The position numbers and the translations under genes are program-made. From NCBI RefSeq assembly GCF_003324565.1, contig NZ_QOLA01000002.1, positions 744,001-808,000 of the forward strand: a stretch of 64,000 nucleotides of DNA, written 5' to 3'. The DNA is from Streptomyces sp. SDr-06 (GTDB lineage: Bacteria; Actinomycetota; Actinomycetes; Streptomycetales; Streptomycetaceae). Below the pieces are notes generated by a model, which saw only the letters and a program-made list of their open reading frames with translations, was not told the DNA's origin and searched no databases. Shown in pieces: positions 55,943-64,000 of the stretch; within the stretch, counting starts at the first letter, position 1; each line of letters opens with the position of its first letter.

Positions 55943-56032
55943 GGAACGGTTGTGGAGTCGATCACACCCTTGTGACGGCCGCGGAACCTTGTTGAAACCT
56001 TGGCGTTTGAGGTCGGGGAGTCGGGGCAGAAG

Positions 56033-56071
56033 AAAACGGGAAGCCGCGGTGGATAAGCGGCTTCCCGTTTT
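56033..56071 (-). terminator. Terminator of the serine-pyruvate-type aminotransferase gene
   Basis: A 15-bp stem (arm AAAACGGGAAGCCGC) with a nine-base loop starts 59 bases after the gene's stop; on the minus strand it ends in TTTTCTTCT, a classical intrinsic terminator. Confidence 0.88.
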
Positions 56072-56130
56072 GTGCAACGTTTTTCGGAATTCAGTTGTGC
56101 TTTATGTGTCGGGGGATCGCGGAGAAAGTG

Positions 56131-57225
56131 TCACCAGGTTTCGGAAACGGCCTTGCGGGCAGCTTCCAGGTCCACCGCGATCCCGTACTCGCCGAGCGCC
56201 GCCCCCAGCGCCGCGAGCGAGGACTGCACGGCGCCCCGGGTGGCGTCCACGCCGTAGTGGTTGACCCGGATCATGGTCGCCGCCAGCGCCCCGCCGCCCG
56301 CGATCAGCGGCAGCGAGGGGTCGGAGGCGAGCGCCTTGGTGACCAGCTGGGAGGCGTCGACCCCCTCGGGGGCGCGCAGGGTCGTGGCCACCGGGGCCGC
56401 GTCCGCGGCCTCGTGGACGTAGGGGGCGAGCCCGCCGAGCGCGAGCGCGCCCGCCCGGGTCGCGGCCGCGGCCGAGGCGTGCCGGGCCGTCACCGCGTCG
56501 AGGCCCTCGGACTCGATGCGCTCCAGGCACGCTTCGAGGGCCAGCATCTCCAGCTGGGCGGGCGCGTGCAGCAGCGCCTTGCGGCCGCCGTCGATCCAGC
56601 GCTCCTTCCAGTCGAGGAGCGAGAGGTAGGAGCGGCGCGGCGCCTTCGGGTTGGCGGCGATGCGCTCCCAGGCGCGGGCGCTGACCGAGACCGCCGAGAC
56701 CCCGGCCGGGCCGCCCATCGCCTTCTGCGCGCCGATCACGCACAGGTCCACGCCCCAGGCGTCCGGGCGCAGCGGCTCCGCGGCCACCGACGCCACCGCG
56801 TCCAGCATGAACAGGGCGCCGTGCCGCCGCACGACCTCGCCGATCTCCGCGATCGGGTTGGTGTTGCCGGTCGCCGCCTCCGCGTGGACGAGCGAAACGA
56901 AGTCGATCTCCGGGTGATCGGTGAGCGATCGATCGATCTGCTCGGCGGTGACCGCCGCGTGGAACGGCACCTCCAGGTCGATCACCTCGGCCCCGCAGTC
57001 CCGCAGCCAGTTGCCGAAGGTCTGCCCGTAGGGGCCGGTCACCACGTTGAGCGCGGTCGAACCGGGATGGGCCGCGCCCCGGATGCAGCCCTCCAGCGGC
57101 AGCAGCGCCTCACCCTGCATGATCACCACGTCCTGCCGGGTGTCGAGCAGGGCGGCCACCCGTCGCTCGATCGCCGCGAAATGGTCGGCGGTCAGCGGGG
57201 CCAGGTCCAGGAGCGGGTGCGTCAC
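56131..57225 (-). CDS. Alanine-glyoxylate/serine-pyruvate-type aminotransferase (class V)
   Basis: The 364-residue PLP enzyme matches the alanine-glyoxylate/serine-pyruvate group: VIMQGEALLPLEGCIRGAAHPGS near the N-terminus, VSLVHAEAATGNTNPI, FMLDAVASVAAEPL with the PLP Asp and the PLP lysine in CVIGAQKAMGGP. It probably transfers an amino group to glyoxylate or pyruvate; purine breakdown enzyme PucG is a close relative. The neighbouring amidohydrolase on the other strand does not settle the substrate. Confidence 0.87.
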   Translation of the reverse strand: MTHPLLDLAPLTADHFAAIERRVAALLDTRQDVVIMQGEALLPLEGCIRGAAHPGSTALNVVTGPYGQTFGNWLRDCGAEVIDLEVPFHAAVTAEQIDRSLTDHPEIDFVSLVHAEAATGNTNPIAEIGEVVRRHGALFMLDAVASVAAEPLRPDAWGVDLCVIGAQKAMGGPAGVSAVSVSARAWERIAANPKAPRRSYLSLLDWKERWIDGGRKALLHAPAQLEMLALEACLERIESEGLDAVTARHASAAAATRAGALALGGLAPYVHEAADAAPVATTLRAPEGVDASQLVTKALASDPSLPLIAGGGALAATMIRVNHYGVDATRGAVQSSLAALGAALGEYGIAVDLEAARKAVSETW

Positions 57226-57290
57226 GGCGGTGCCTTCTTCGGTTCAAGTCGGGTCGTGCATCCTCTGGAGGGAGACTACCGAGCGCCTCG

Positions 57291-57303
57291 TACAGTGCTG
57301 ACC
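57291..57303 (+). promoter_or_regulatory. Leaderless -10 of the amidohydrolase gene
   Basis: TACAGT at 57291-57296 ends seven bases before the ATG with no Shine-Dalgarno between them. Confidence 0.5.
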
Positions 57304-58389
57304 ATGAGCGATCGCACGGTGCTGCATGTGAAGGGGCGCGTCCTCGCCGGGCCCGAGGACGTACGGGACGAACTGTGGGCGGTCGACGGGCGGATCACCT
57401 ATGAGCGGCCCCCGGGCGAGAGCCTCACCGTGACCGGCTGGGTGCTGCCGGGCCTGGTCGACGCGCACTGCCACGTGGGTCTCGACCAGCACGGGCCGGT
57501 GCCCGACGAGGTCAGCGAGAAGCAGGCACTCACCGACCGCGACGCGGGGACCCTGCTGGTCCGCGACGCCGGATCGCCCTCCGACACCCGCTGGATCGAC
57601 GCCCGCGAGGACCTGCCGAAGATCATCCGGGCGGGTCGGCACATCGCCCGCACCCGCCGCTACATCCGCAACTACGCCCACGAGATCGAGCCCGGCGACC
57701 TGGTCGCCTACGTCGCGCGGGAGGCGCGGCGCGGGGACGGCTGGGTCAAGCTGGTCGGCGACTGGATCGACCGGGACGCCGGGGACCTGGCGGCCTGCTG
57801 GCCGCGCGGCGAGGTCGAGGCCGCGATCGCCGAGGCCCACCGGCTCGGTGCCCGGGTCACCGCGCACTGCTTCGCCGAGGACTCGCTCAGGGACCTGGTC
57901 GAGGCGGGCATCGACTGCATCGAGCACGCGACGGGCCTGACCGAGGACACCATTCCGCTGTTCGCCGAGCGCGGCGTCGCGATCGTCCCGACGCTGGTCA
58001 ACATCGCCACGTTCCCGCACATGGCCGACGGCGCCGAGGCCAAGTTCCCCGACTGGTCGGCCCACATGCGACGGCTGTACGAGCGCCGCTACGACACCGT
58101 GCGCTCGGCCTACGACGCGGGGGTGCCCGTCTTCGTCGGTACGGACGCGGGCGGCTCGCTCGCCCACGGGCTGGTCGCCGCCGAGGTCGCCGAGCTCGTG
58201 AAGGCGGGCATCCCGCCGCTCGACGCGCTCTCGGCGACGGCCTGGGGCGCCCGGAGCTGGCTGGGGCGCCCCGCCCTGGAGGAGGGCGCCCCGGCCGACC
58301 TGGTGGTCTACGACCAGGACCCGCGCGCGGACGTCCGCGTACTCGCCGCGCCGATCCGGATCGTGCTCAACGGGCGAATCGTGGGCTGA
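57304..58389 (+). CDS. Metal-dependent amidohydrolase
   Basis: The 361-residue cytoplasmic enzyme has the full amidohydrolase-1 metal set: HxH in VDAHCHVGLD near residue 57, HCFAED near residue 187, IEHATGL near residue 210 and GTDAGGS near residue 280 with the catalytic Asp, between composite beta domains (GRVLAGPEDVRDELWAVDGRI, ADLVVYDQDPRAD). It resembles prolidase/imidazolonepropionase-like hydrolases; the substrate is unknown. Confidence 0.9.
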   Translation: MSDRTVLHVKGRVLAGPEDVRDELWAVDGRITYERPPGESLTVTGWVLPGLVDAHCHVGLDQHGPVPDEVSEKQALTDRDAGTLLVRDAGSPSDTRWIDAREDLPKIIRAGRHIARTRRYIRNYAHEIEPGDLVAYVAREARRGDGWVKLVGDWIDRDAGDLAACWPRGEVEAAIAEAHRLGARVTAHCFAEDSLRDLVEAGIDCIEHATGLTEDTIPLFAERGVAIVPTLVNIATFPHMADGAEAKFPDWSAHMRRLYERRYDTVRSAYDAGVPVFVGTDAGGSLAHGLVAAEVAELVKAGIPPLDALSATAWGARSWLGRPALEEGAPADLVVYDQDPRADVRVLAAPIRIVLNGRIVG

Positions 58390-58749
58390 CGGCCGCCAAC
58401 TTGGCTGCCGACGGAGCGAGTTCGGCGGTCTGTGGGTTGACCCGCCGTTACGTACGGCGCGGGTGGATCGTTGAGATCCTTCATGCGTGCGCCGGGGTGG
58501 TGGGGCGGTGTACGGGGCGCGGGGCGGTGTCGGGCGTGACGGTGGGGAACGCCTGTGTCGGAATAATCGAATGTGAGCACGGAAACCGCCCTTTGGGGTG
58601 AACTCGCTTCAGGTGAGCGCCAGTTCACTCTCCGTGCGTAAAGATGCGGTGTCCCAAGTCGCCGGTGCGCCCCTCGATTCGCAGGAGTCCCACGAGTCCC
58701 CGTGGCGGGGTGCCCGGTCAGCCATGTCTCCTGTGGGGGTTCCACCATT
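58390..58749 (+). other. Gap upstream of the LAETG surface-protein gene
   Basis: No gene is supported in 360 bases; short open frames on both strands lack ribosome-binding sites and codon bias. A GTGAACT/AGTTCAC inverted repeat with a 17-base spacer lies near 58603-58633, followed by TAAAGAT near 58643, a possible -10 region for the next gene. Confidence 0.4.
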
Positions 58750-59694
58750 GTGAACAGCTACAACTTCCGCCTGCCCGCGAGCGGTCATGCCGTCCGTCGC
58801 TCCGCCGCCGTCGCGGCCTGTGTGGCGGTGGCCGCCGGGCCGCTGCTGCTCGCCGCACCCGCGCGGGCCACGGGCGCCGAAGGCGACGGCAGGGGCCGCG
58901 CGAGTGCCGTGGTGCTGCGCACCGGGCTCGACGTCTCCCTGCTCGACAAGGCCGTCGACGTACCGCTCAAGGCCACGCTCAACGAGGTCTCCGCCCCGGC
59001 CGGTGCCGAGAAGACCGCGCTGACCGTGAAGCTGGACGGGGTCGGCGGCGGGCAGCCCGTCCAGGTGCTGAAGGCGGACGTGGCCACGGCCAGGGCGAGC
59101 GCCGACGCGAAGAAGGCGGAGGGCACCAGTCGGCTCGTCCATGCCCGGCTCCATCTGCCCGGCCTTCCCCTGCTCTCCCTCATCGAGGTGGGGGAGGTGA
59201 CCTCCAGCGCGGTCTGCGAGGCGGGCCGCGCGCCCGTGGCCACGTCGAATGTGCTCGGCGCGGTAACGGTGCTCGGCCGCAGGGTCACGCTGTCCGCGGG
59301 CGGGACCACGCGGGTGCTGGTGCCGGGGGTCGGCGAGGTCGGTCTCGACCTGTCGAAGGCCACGACCACCTCGCGCACCGCCGCGGCCGTCGCGCTCCGG
59401 CTCAGCGTCTCCGTCAATCCGCTCCATCTGAACGTCGCCGACGTCAAGGGCGAGGTCACCCTGGCCGAGGCGACCTGCGAGGCGCCCGCGCCGCCCAAGG
59501 GTGCCGGTGCGACGGGCGACCCTCGCAAGGGGCCCGTCGCCGCCGAGGTGAAGACGCAGGGCGTCGCCTCGGGCACGGCGCTGGCCGAGACCGGGGGTGG
59601 GGCCACGCCCTATGTCGCGGGCGGGGCGGCGGTGCTGCTGGTGGGTGGTGCGGGGGTGCTCGTGCTCAGCCGGCGGCGGGCTGGGCGGGGCTGA
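58750..59694 (+). CDS. Secreted cell-wall protein with LAETG sortase motif
   Basis: The 314-residue protein has a Sec signal peptide (RRSAAVAACVAVAAGPLLL, cleavage near ARA-TG), a beta-rich body with many Val, Thr and Ala, two Cys (near residues 157 and 243) and a C-terminal LAETGGG followed by a hydrophobic helix and RRRAGRG. LAxTG is the signal used by class E sortases of Streptomyces, so it is probably linked to peptidoglycan. S. coelicolor has a similarly placed LAxTG protein near its cob genes, as I recall. Function unknown. Confidence 0.87.
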   Translation: MNSYNFRLPASGHAVRRSAAVAACVAVAAGPLLLAAPARATGAEGDGRGRASAVVLRTGLDVSLLDKAVDVPLKATLNEVSAPAGAEKTALTVKLDGVGGGQPVQVLKADVATARASADAKKAEGTSRLVHARLHLPGLPLLSLIEVGEVTSSAVCEAGRAPVATSNVLGAVTVLGRRVTLSAGGTTRVLVPGVGEVGLDLSKATTTSRTAAAVALRLSVSVNPLHLNVADVKGEVTLAEATCEAPAPPKGAGATGDPRKGPVAAEVKTQGVASGTALAETGGGATPYVAGGAAVLLVGGAGVLVLSRRRAGRG

Positions 59695-60029
59695 GGTTCT
59701 GGGGCGGGCGGGGGCGCGAGGGGGTGCGTGCCGCCCGCCCCGGGCCCGGGCCCGGGCCGCCCGGGGTTGCGGCCCCGGGCCCCTTGACCCCGCCTCCGCC
59801 TGCGGGCCGTGCTGGGTCGCTCGCGCCGTTCCCCGCGCCCCTTGAACCCCGCTTTCGTCTGCGGGCCGTGCTGGGTCGATCGCGCAGTTCCCCGCGCCCC
59901 TAGCAGGGTCGATGCTGGTCACGCCGGCGTCTTCAGCCCGTCCGGCGATTGAGGACGAGCGCCGTTTAGGCGCGACCGAGTCTGGGGCGGAGCCCCAGGG
60001 GGCGGCGGGGCCGGGGCGGGGCCCCGGGG
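59695..60029 (-). repeat. Composite repeat behind the CobE-CobC gene
   Basis: Read on the minus strand from about 60005, the gap holds GGGGCTCCGCCCCAGACTC, CGGCGCTCGTCCTCAA, GCCGGACGGGCTGA, then GGGGCGCGGGGAACTGCGCG and a second copy with one change. Order and polarity match the repeats at 38634 and 46678. GGGCCCGGGCCCGGG runs lie at about 59742-59757. No gene is seen. Confidence 0.85.
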
Positions 60030-61568
60030 TTAGGGGTGGGTCAGGGTCAGGGCCTGGTCCAGGGCCTGGAGGAAGCGGTTCGTGGTGGCCCGGTCCCGCA
60101 CCGCGAGCCGCAACCACTCACCCCCGAGCCCCGGAAACGTGTCGCCCCGCCGCACCGCGAACCCGAGCCCCCGCAGCCGCTCCCTGACCCGCGCCGCCCC
60201 CTCGATCCGTACGAGCACGAACGAGCCCTCGGCCGCCTCGACCGCCTGGACCTCGTCGAACTCCGCGAGCCCGGCGAGAAGATGGGCCCGGTCCTCGGCG
60301 ATCCGTACCGCCGCCGCCTCGGCCTCCGCGAGGGCGCGGGGCTCCATGCAGGCGGCGGCGGCGACCAGCGCCGGAGTCGACACCGGCCACAGCGGCTGGG
60401 CGCTCTGGAGGGCCGTGATCGTCTCCGGGGCGGCGAGGACGTAGCCGATCCGCAGCCCCGCCAGACCCCAGGTCTTGGTCAGGCTGCGCAGCACGACCAG
60501 GCCGGGCAGGTCCGCGCGGTCCGCCAGGGCCTCGCGCTCGCCCGGCACGGCGTCCATGAACGCCTCGTCGACCACCAACGTCCGCCCGGGGCGGGCGAGT
60601 CGGGCCAGCGTGTCGGCGGGGTGCAGGACGGAGGTGGGGTTGGTCGGGTTGCCGACCACCACCAGGTCCGCCTCCTCGGGGACGGCGGCGGGATCCAGCC
60701 GGAAGCCGTCCTCGGCCCGCAGCAGCACGCGCCGCACCTCGCGTCCCGCATCACGCAGCGCCGCCTCCGGCTCGGTGAACTGCGGATGCACGACCACGGG
60801 GTGACGGGACGTCAGTGCTCTGGCGAGCAGGACGAAGGCCTCGGCGGCGCCCGCCGTCAGGAGCACCCGCTCCACCGGGAGGCCGTGCCGCGCCGCCACC
60901 GCCGCGCGGGCCGCCCGCCCGTCCGGATACGCGGCGAGCCCGGTCAGCGAGTCGGCGATGCGCTCGCGCAGCCAGGTCGGGGGAGTGTCCGAGCGGACGT
61001 TCACCGCGAGGTCGGTCAGCTCGCCGCCGTCGTCGCGGACCTCGGCGTCGCCGTGGTGGCGCAGGTCGTGCAGGGGCTCGGTGGTGGGGATGGACATGGC
61101 TTCGCTCCTGGTGGGGGGTCCGTCGCGATGGTCGGCGAACGGCCGGAGGTGGGGTCGACGTACGATCGCACACGTCGCCATGGCGGCACGTCCCGCGGGG
61201 GTCGACTTCCGCTTGGGCACCAGCAGTTCACCGCCTCCGGCCAGCGCGGCGGCCTCCGCGACGGAACGGGTTCCGACCGCGGCGAGCGCCGTGTCCGAGC
61301 CATGGGGCACCGGCACGGCCGCGAGCTCACCGGCCGCGTACGCGACGACGGGTATCCCGAGGTGCGCCGCGGCCCCGACGATTCCCGGCTCCGTCGACTT
61401 GCCGTCCACGGTGGCCAGTTCGCCGACCGTGTGCGGATCCAGGCCCGCGTCCGCGAGGGCGGCCCCGATGAGGCCGAGCACCTCCTCGACGGACACGCCC
61501 TTCGAGGCGCCGACGCCCACGACGAGCGGCGCCCCGGCGTCCTGGCGAGTGCGGGCGGCGTCGGGCAT
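60030..61568 (-). CDS. CobE/CbiG-C domain fused to CobC-type aminotransferase
   Basis: One open frame of 512 residues joins two cobalamin proteins. Residues 1-130 resemble CobE/CbiG C-terminal (VVGVGASKGVSVEEVLGLIG, ELATVDGKSTEPGI, VPKRKSTPAGRAAMATCAIV). Residues 158-512 are a CobC/threonine-phosphate decarboxylase-like PLP enzyme (NVRSDTPPTWLRERI, VVGNPTNPTSVL, VVDEAFMDAVPGE, PLP lysine in LRSLTKTWGLAGLRIGYV). An internal ATG at 61095-61097 has AGGAG seven bases upstream, so the second half could also be made alone. Both halves serve corrin-ring and lower-loop synthesis. Confidence 0.82.
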   Translation of the reverse strand: MPDAARTRQDAGAPLVVGVGASKGVSVEEVLGLIGAALADAGLDPHTVGELATVDGKSTEPGIVGAAAHLGIPVVAYAAGELAAVPVPHGSDTALAAVGTRSVAEAAALAGGGELLVPKRKSTPAGRAAMATCAIVRRPHLRPFADHRDGPPTRSEAMSIPTTEPLHDLRHHGDAEVRDDGGELTDLAVNVRSDTPPTWLRERIADSLTGLAAYPDGRAARAAVAARHGLPVERVLLTAGAAEAFVLLARALTSRHPVVVHPQFTEPEAALRDAGREVRRVLLRAEDGFRLDPAAVPEEADLVVVGNPTNPTSVLHPADTLARLARPGRTLVVDEAFMDAVPGEREALADRADLPGLVVLRSLTKTWGLAGLRIGYVLAAPETITALQSAQPLWPVSTPALVAAAACMEPRALAEAEAAAVRIAEDRAHLLAGLAEFDEVQAVEAAEGSFVLVRIEGAARVRERLRGLGFAVRRGDTFPGLGGEWLRLAVRDRATTNRFLQALDQALTLTHP

Positions 61569-61656
61569 GGCGGGGATCCTCTCAGGCCGCTCGCGGGCGG
61601 CGGCGGGCCCGGACGTGGACGTGCGGAGTACGGGCCCAGTCGGTTAGCAAGGGCGC

Positions 61657-62379
61657 ATGGCGGTATTCGTCGCGCTCGGCGCGTTCCTGATGACCCTGGT
61701 CGGCGGCTGGACCGCCCAGCGGGTCACCGACCGGCGCCACCTGGTGCTGGGGCTCGCGGGCGGACTCATGCTGGGCGTGGTCGGGCTCGACCTGCTGCCG
61801 GAAGCCCTGGACGCGGCCGGGGGCGACCTCTTCGGGGTGCCCGGGGCGCTGCTCCTGTTCGTCGGCGGCTTCCTCTTCGCGCACGTCGTCGAGCGGGTGC
61901 TCGCCGTGCGTCAGGCCGCCCACGGGGCGGGCGAGCACCGGGCCCCGCAGGTCGGCGTCACGGTCGCCTCCGCGATGGTCGGGCACAGCCTGATGGACGG
62001 CATCGCGATCGGCGCGGCCTTCCAGGTGGGCGCGGGCATGGGCGCCGCCGTGGCGCTCGCCGTCATCACCCACGACTTCGCCGACGGCTTCAACACGTAC
62101 ACGATCACCAGCCTGTACGGGAACGAGAGGCGCAAGGCGGTGGCGATGCTGTTCGCCGACGCGCTGGCCCCGATGGTGGGGGCCGCGTCGACCCTGCTGT
62201 TCACTCTTCCGGAGCAGCTGCTCGGCAGCTATCTGGGCTTCTTCGGCGGCGTGCTCCTGTACCTGGCCGCCGCCGAGATCCTCCCCGAGGCCCACCACGA
62301 GCACCCCGCCCTGTCGACGCTGCTGTTCACCGTCGCGGGCGTGGGGTTCATCTGGCTGGTGGTGGGCTTCGCCGGGTGA
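61657..62379 (+). CDS. ZIP-family metal transporter
   Basis: The 240-residue membrane protein has seven to eight hydrophobic segments and the ZIP metal-site helices: HSLMDGIAIGAAF (helix 4) and HDFADGFNTY (helix 5), plus EILPEAHHEH near the C-terminus. It imports divalent metal, usually zinc or iron. It lies alone on the plus strand inside the cobalamin genes, with a five-base gap to convergent cobB, which raises the question of cobalt uptake. Confidence 0.9.
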   Translation: MAVFVALGAFLMTLVGGWTAQRVTDRRHLVLGLAGGLMLGVVGLDLLPEALDAAGGDLFGVPGALLLFVGGFLFAHVVERVLAVRQAAHGAGEHRAPQVGVTVASAMVGHSLMDGIAIGAAFQVGAGMGAAVALAVITHDFADGFNTYTITSLYGNERRKAVAMLFADALAPMVGAASTLLFTLPEQLLGSYLGFFGGVLLYLAAAEILPEAHHEHPALSTLLFTVAGVGFIWLVVGFAG

Positions 62380-62384
62380 GCAGG

Positions 62385-63746
62385 TCATCGCGCGCAGGCC
62401 CCGGCGAACCTGACGGCCACCTCGGGGCGGGCCGCCCAGTGCGTGTGCAGATAGCTGGCGTGCACGCCGTCCTGGACGAAGCCCTCGACGCGGCGCTCCG
62501 GGTGCACGATGCCCCACGCGGGCTCGGCGCCCGCGCCCGGCTCGATGACGGTGCGGTGGAACTCGTGCCCGCGCAGCCTCGTCCCGGCGGCGGCCAGGCT
62601 GTTGTCCCGCACGGCCACGGCCTCCCGGTACCCCAGGGTGAGCCGCCCCGACATCCGGGCGTCGGCGTCGAGCACCCCGCACATGGGCTGCCCGTCCAGG
62701 GACCGCGCGAGGTAGAGCAGCCCCGCGCATTCGGCGGCCACGGGCGCCCCCGAGTGGGCGAGCCCGGCGACGGCCTTGCGCAGCGGTTCGTTGGCCGACA
62801 GTTCGGCCGCGTACACCTCGGGGAACCCGCCGCCTATCACCAATCCGCTGGTGCCGAGCGGGAGTTGCTCGTCCCTGAGCGGGTCGAAGGTGACCACCTC
62901 CGCGCCCGCCGCGGTGAGCAGTTCGGTGTGCTCGGCGTAGGAGAAGGTGAACGCGGAGCCGCCGGCGACGGCGATCACGGGCCGCCGCCCGGAGCGGGGG
63001 CCCGGGGCGGGGCGGGGTGATTCCACGGCCGGGTTCCACGGCTCGCCGTCCAGCCGCGGCGCGCTGCGAGCCAAGGCCAGGAGCCCGGGCAGATCGCACC
63101 CCGCCCGCACCTGCTCGCCCATCGCCGCCACCGCGTCCACCGCGTCCGACCGGCGCTCCGCGACCGGGACCAGACCCAGGTGGCGGGAGGGGGTGTCGAC
63201 CTGGGGGGCGCGGCGCAGGGCGCCGAGGACGGGGACGCCCACGTCCTCCATCGCCTCGCGCAGCAGCGCCTCGTGCCGGTCCGAGCCGACCTTGTTGAGG
63301 ATCACGCCGCCGATCCGTACCTCGGGGTCCCAGGACGCGAAGCCGTGCACCAGCGCGGCCACCGACCGCGACTGCGACGAGGCGTCCACGACGAGCACCA
63401 CCGGGGCCCGCAGAAGCTTGGACACCTGGGCGGTGGAGGCGAGCTCGCCGAGCCCGCTCGCCCCGTCGTACAGGCCCATCACGCCCTCGACCACGGCGAG
63501 GTCGCAGCCGCGCGCGCCGTGCGCGAACAGCGGGGCCACCAGATCGGTTCCGCACATGTACGCGTCGAGGTTGCGGCCGGGCCGCCCGGTCGCGAGCGCG
63601 TGGTACCCGGGGTCGATGTAGTCGGGGCCCACCTTGTGCGGGGACACGGCGAGCCCCGATCGCGCGAACGCGGCCATCAGACCGGTCGCGACGGTGGTCT
63701 TGCCGCTGCCCGACGCGGGGGCGGCGATGACGAGACGTGCTACCAC
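62385..63746 (-). CDS. cobB: Cobyrinic acid a,c-diamide synthase
   Basis: The enzyme amidates the a and c side chains of (hydrogeno)byrinate or cobyrinate with glutamine and ATP. The 453-residue protein has the ATP-binding PASGSGKTTVATG at the N-terminus, HKVGPDYIDPGYH, VVEGVMGLYDG, and a C-terminal class I glutaminase with the nucleophile in AAECAGLLYL and the late His in GHEFH. The GTG start overlaps the cobO stop by seven bases. Confidence 0.95.
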   Translation of the reverse strand: MVARLVIAAPASGSGKTTVATGLMAAFARSGLAVSPHKVGPDYIDPGYHALATGRPGRNLDAYMCGTDLVAPLFAHGARGCDLAVVEGVMGLYDGASGLGELASTAQVSKLLRAPVVLVVDASSQSRSVAALVHGFASWDPEVRIGGVILNKVGSDRHEALLREAMEDVGVPVLGALRRAPQVDTPSRHLGLVPVAERRSDAVDAVAAMGEQVRAGCDLPGLLALARSAPRLDGEPWNPAVESPRPAPGPRSGRRPVIAVAGGSAFTFSYAEHTELLTAAGAEVVTFDPLRDEQLPLGTSGLVIGGGFPEVYAAELSANEPLRKAVAGLAHSGAPVAAECAGLLYLARSLDGQPMCGVLDADARMSGRLTLGYREAVAVRDNSLAAAGTRLRGHEFHRTVIEPGAGAEPAWGIVHPERRVEGFVQDGVHASYLHTHWAARPEVAVRFAGACAR

Positions 63747-64000
63747 TCGATGCCCCGCTGGCCCTTCTGACCGGCGTCCATCGGGTGCTTGACCTTGGAC
63801 ATGTCCGTCACCAGGTCCGCGAACTCCACGAGCTGCTCTGGCGCGTTGCGGCCGGTGATGACCACGTGCTGGGTGCCCGGCCGGTCGCGCAGCACCGAGA
63901 CGACCTCGTCCACGTCGACCCAGCCCCAGTGCAGCAGGTAGGCGAACTCGTCGAGCACGTAGAACTTGTACGTCTCGGCGGCCAGGTCGCGCTTGACCTG
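63740..64000 (-). CDS. cobO: Cob(I)yrinic acid a,c-diamide adenosyltransferase, C-terminal part
   Basis: About 87 C-terminal residues are in the window; the start lies beyond the right edge. Segments YVLDEFAYLLHWGWVD, QHVVITGRNAPEQLVEFADLVTDM (in pieces) and VKHPMDAGQKGQRGIEW are diagnostic of CobO/BtuR-type enzymes, which attach the adenosyl group to cobalt. It overlaps cobB by seven bases, so the two are translationally coupled. Confidence 0.94.
   Translation of the reverse strand, partial: QVKRDLAAETYKFYVLDEFAYLLHWGWVDVDEVVSVLRDRPGTQHVVITGRNAPEQLVEFADLVTDMSKVKHPMDAGQKGQRGIEW

Larger units (their letters stand above)
55818..56130. promoter_or_regulatory. Control region of ectABCD and 3' end of the aminotransferase gene
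   Basis: The gap holds three things and no gene. The ectA -10 TAAATT is at 55826-55831 on the minus strand. A perfect inverted repeat GGTTTGTCCGG-GAATTA-CCGGACAAACC spans 55915-55942. A terminator for the upstream minus-strand gene lies at 56033-56071. The stretch 55818-55860 is rich in A and T. Confidence 0.6.

Noticed and set aside
58603..58633. PHO box ahead of the LAETG protein gene
   Set aside because: GTGAACT/AGTTCAC words are inverted with a 17-base spacer and do not form 11-base direct repeats.
58390..58748. Small genes on either strand before the LAETG protein gene
   Set aside because: Short frames lack ribosome-binding sites and have Arg/Pro-rich shadow-like composition.
60036..63020. 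Open frame of 994 codons on the plus strand opposite the cobalamin genes
   Set aside because: It is antisense to cobB and the CobE-CobC gene, composed mostly of Arg, Gly, Ala and Pro without any domain; it arises from GC bias.

Overview
The window is chromosomal DNA of a Streptomyces species (Actinomycetota). The evidence is the very high GC content with strong third-position GC bias, frequent GTG starts, many genes whose start codon lies only 6-8 nt behind a TAnnnT -10 box (leaderless geometry), and gene content typical of the Streptomyces core: sufRBD-ferredoxin-CSUT, ctaA/ctaB, ectABCD, mycothiol-type enzymes, a LAETG sortase substrate and Streptomyces intergenic repeats. I annotate 62 protein genes. 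I see no rRNA, tRNA, transposase, integrase or CRISPR array.

Layout. 1-3604 (minus): tkt-tal-zwf, a pentose-phosphate operon running off the left edge. 3919-10263: heme A/O synthesis (ctaB, ctaA), an amidohydrolase, a two-gene ABC exporter and an AAC(3)-type acetyltransferase. 10436-17186 (plus): the Fe-S assembly operon sufR-sufB-sufD-Rieske ferredoxin-sufC-sufS-sufU-sufT, closed by a strong hairpin and opened by a promoter with a CAAC-N6-GTTG operator. 17364-23033: a secreted protein, a membrane protein and three small regulator modules (TetR/SMR pump, an HxlR-peroxiredoxin fusion, GntR with a small protein). 23182-25486: dapD and dapA (lysine/diaminopimelate) facing each other across a repeat block. 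25576-35306: a Tat lipoprotein, a PPOX/MarR divergent pair, a secreted endonuclease/phosphatase-fold protein, an acidic protein of unknown function, an SDR, a FabF-like ketosynthase and a double TerD protein.

35415-46595 holds two halves of an oxidative uronate/aldarate route: uronate dehydrogenase and 5-dehydro-4-deoxyglucarate dehydratase with a translationally coupled unknown protein, then (after an acid phosphatase, a class B PBP and a two-component system) an IclR regulator divergent from 2-oxoglutarate semialdehyde dehydrogenase with a coupled DUF1349-like protein. A shared GTTCAGA motif sits in both promoter regions. 46880-52616: an MFS pump divergent from a GlxA-type AraC regulator, a DsbA/FrnE oxidoreductase, a class V aminotransferase, a GNAT-like protein and a DinB/MDMPI-like protein. 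52712-55817 (minus): ectABCD for ectoine and hydroxyectoine, ended by a 23-bp hairpin. 56131-59694: a serine-pyruvate-type aminotransferase, a metal-dependent amidohydrolase and a LAETG surface protein. 60030-64000 (mostly minus): cobalamin synthesis (cobO, cobB, a CobE-CobC fusion) with a ZIP metal transporter on the other strand.

The most unusual items are the shared promoter motif and coupled unknown genes of the uronate region, the HxlR-PrxQ fusion next to a perfect palindrome, a composite repeat that always follows a stop codon with the same polarity, a duplicated gene junction inside the ABC operon, and two tiny ORFs joined to neighbouring start codons. Functions rest on my reading of motifs and gene order; no database search was possible.
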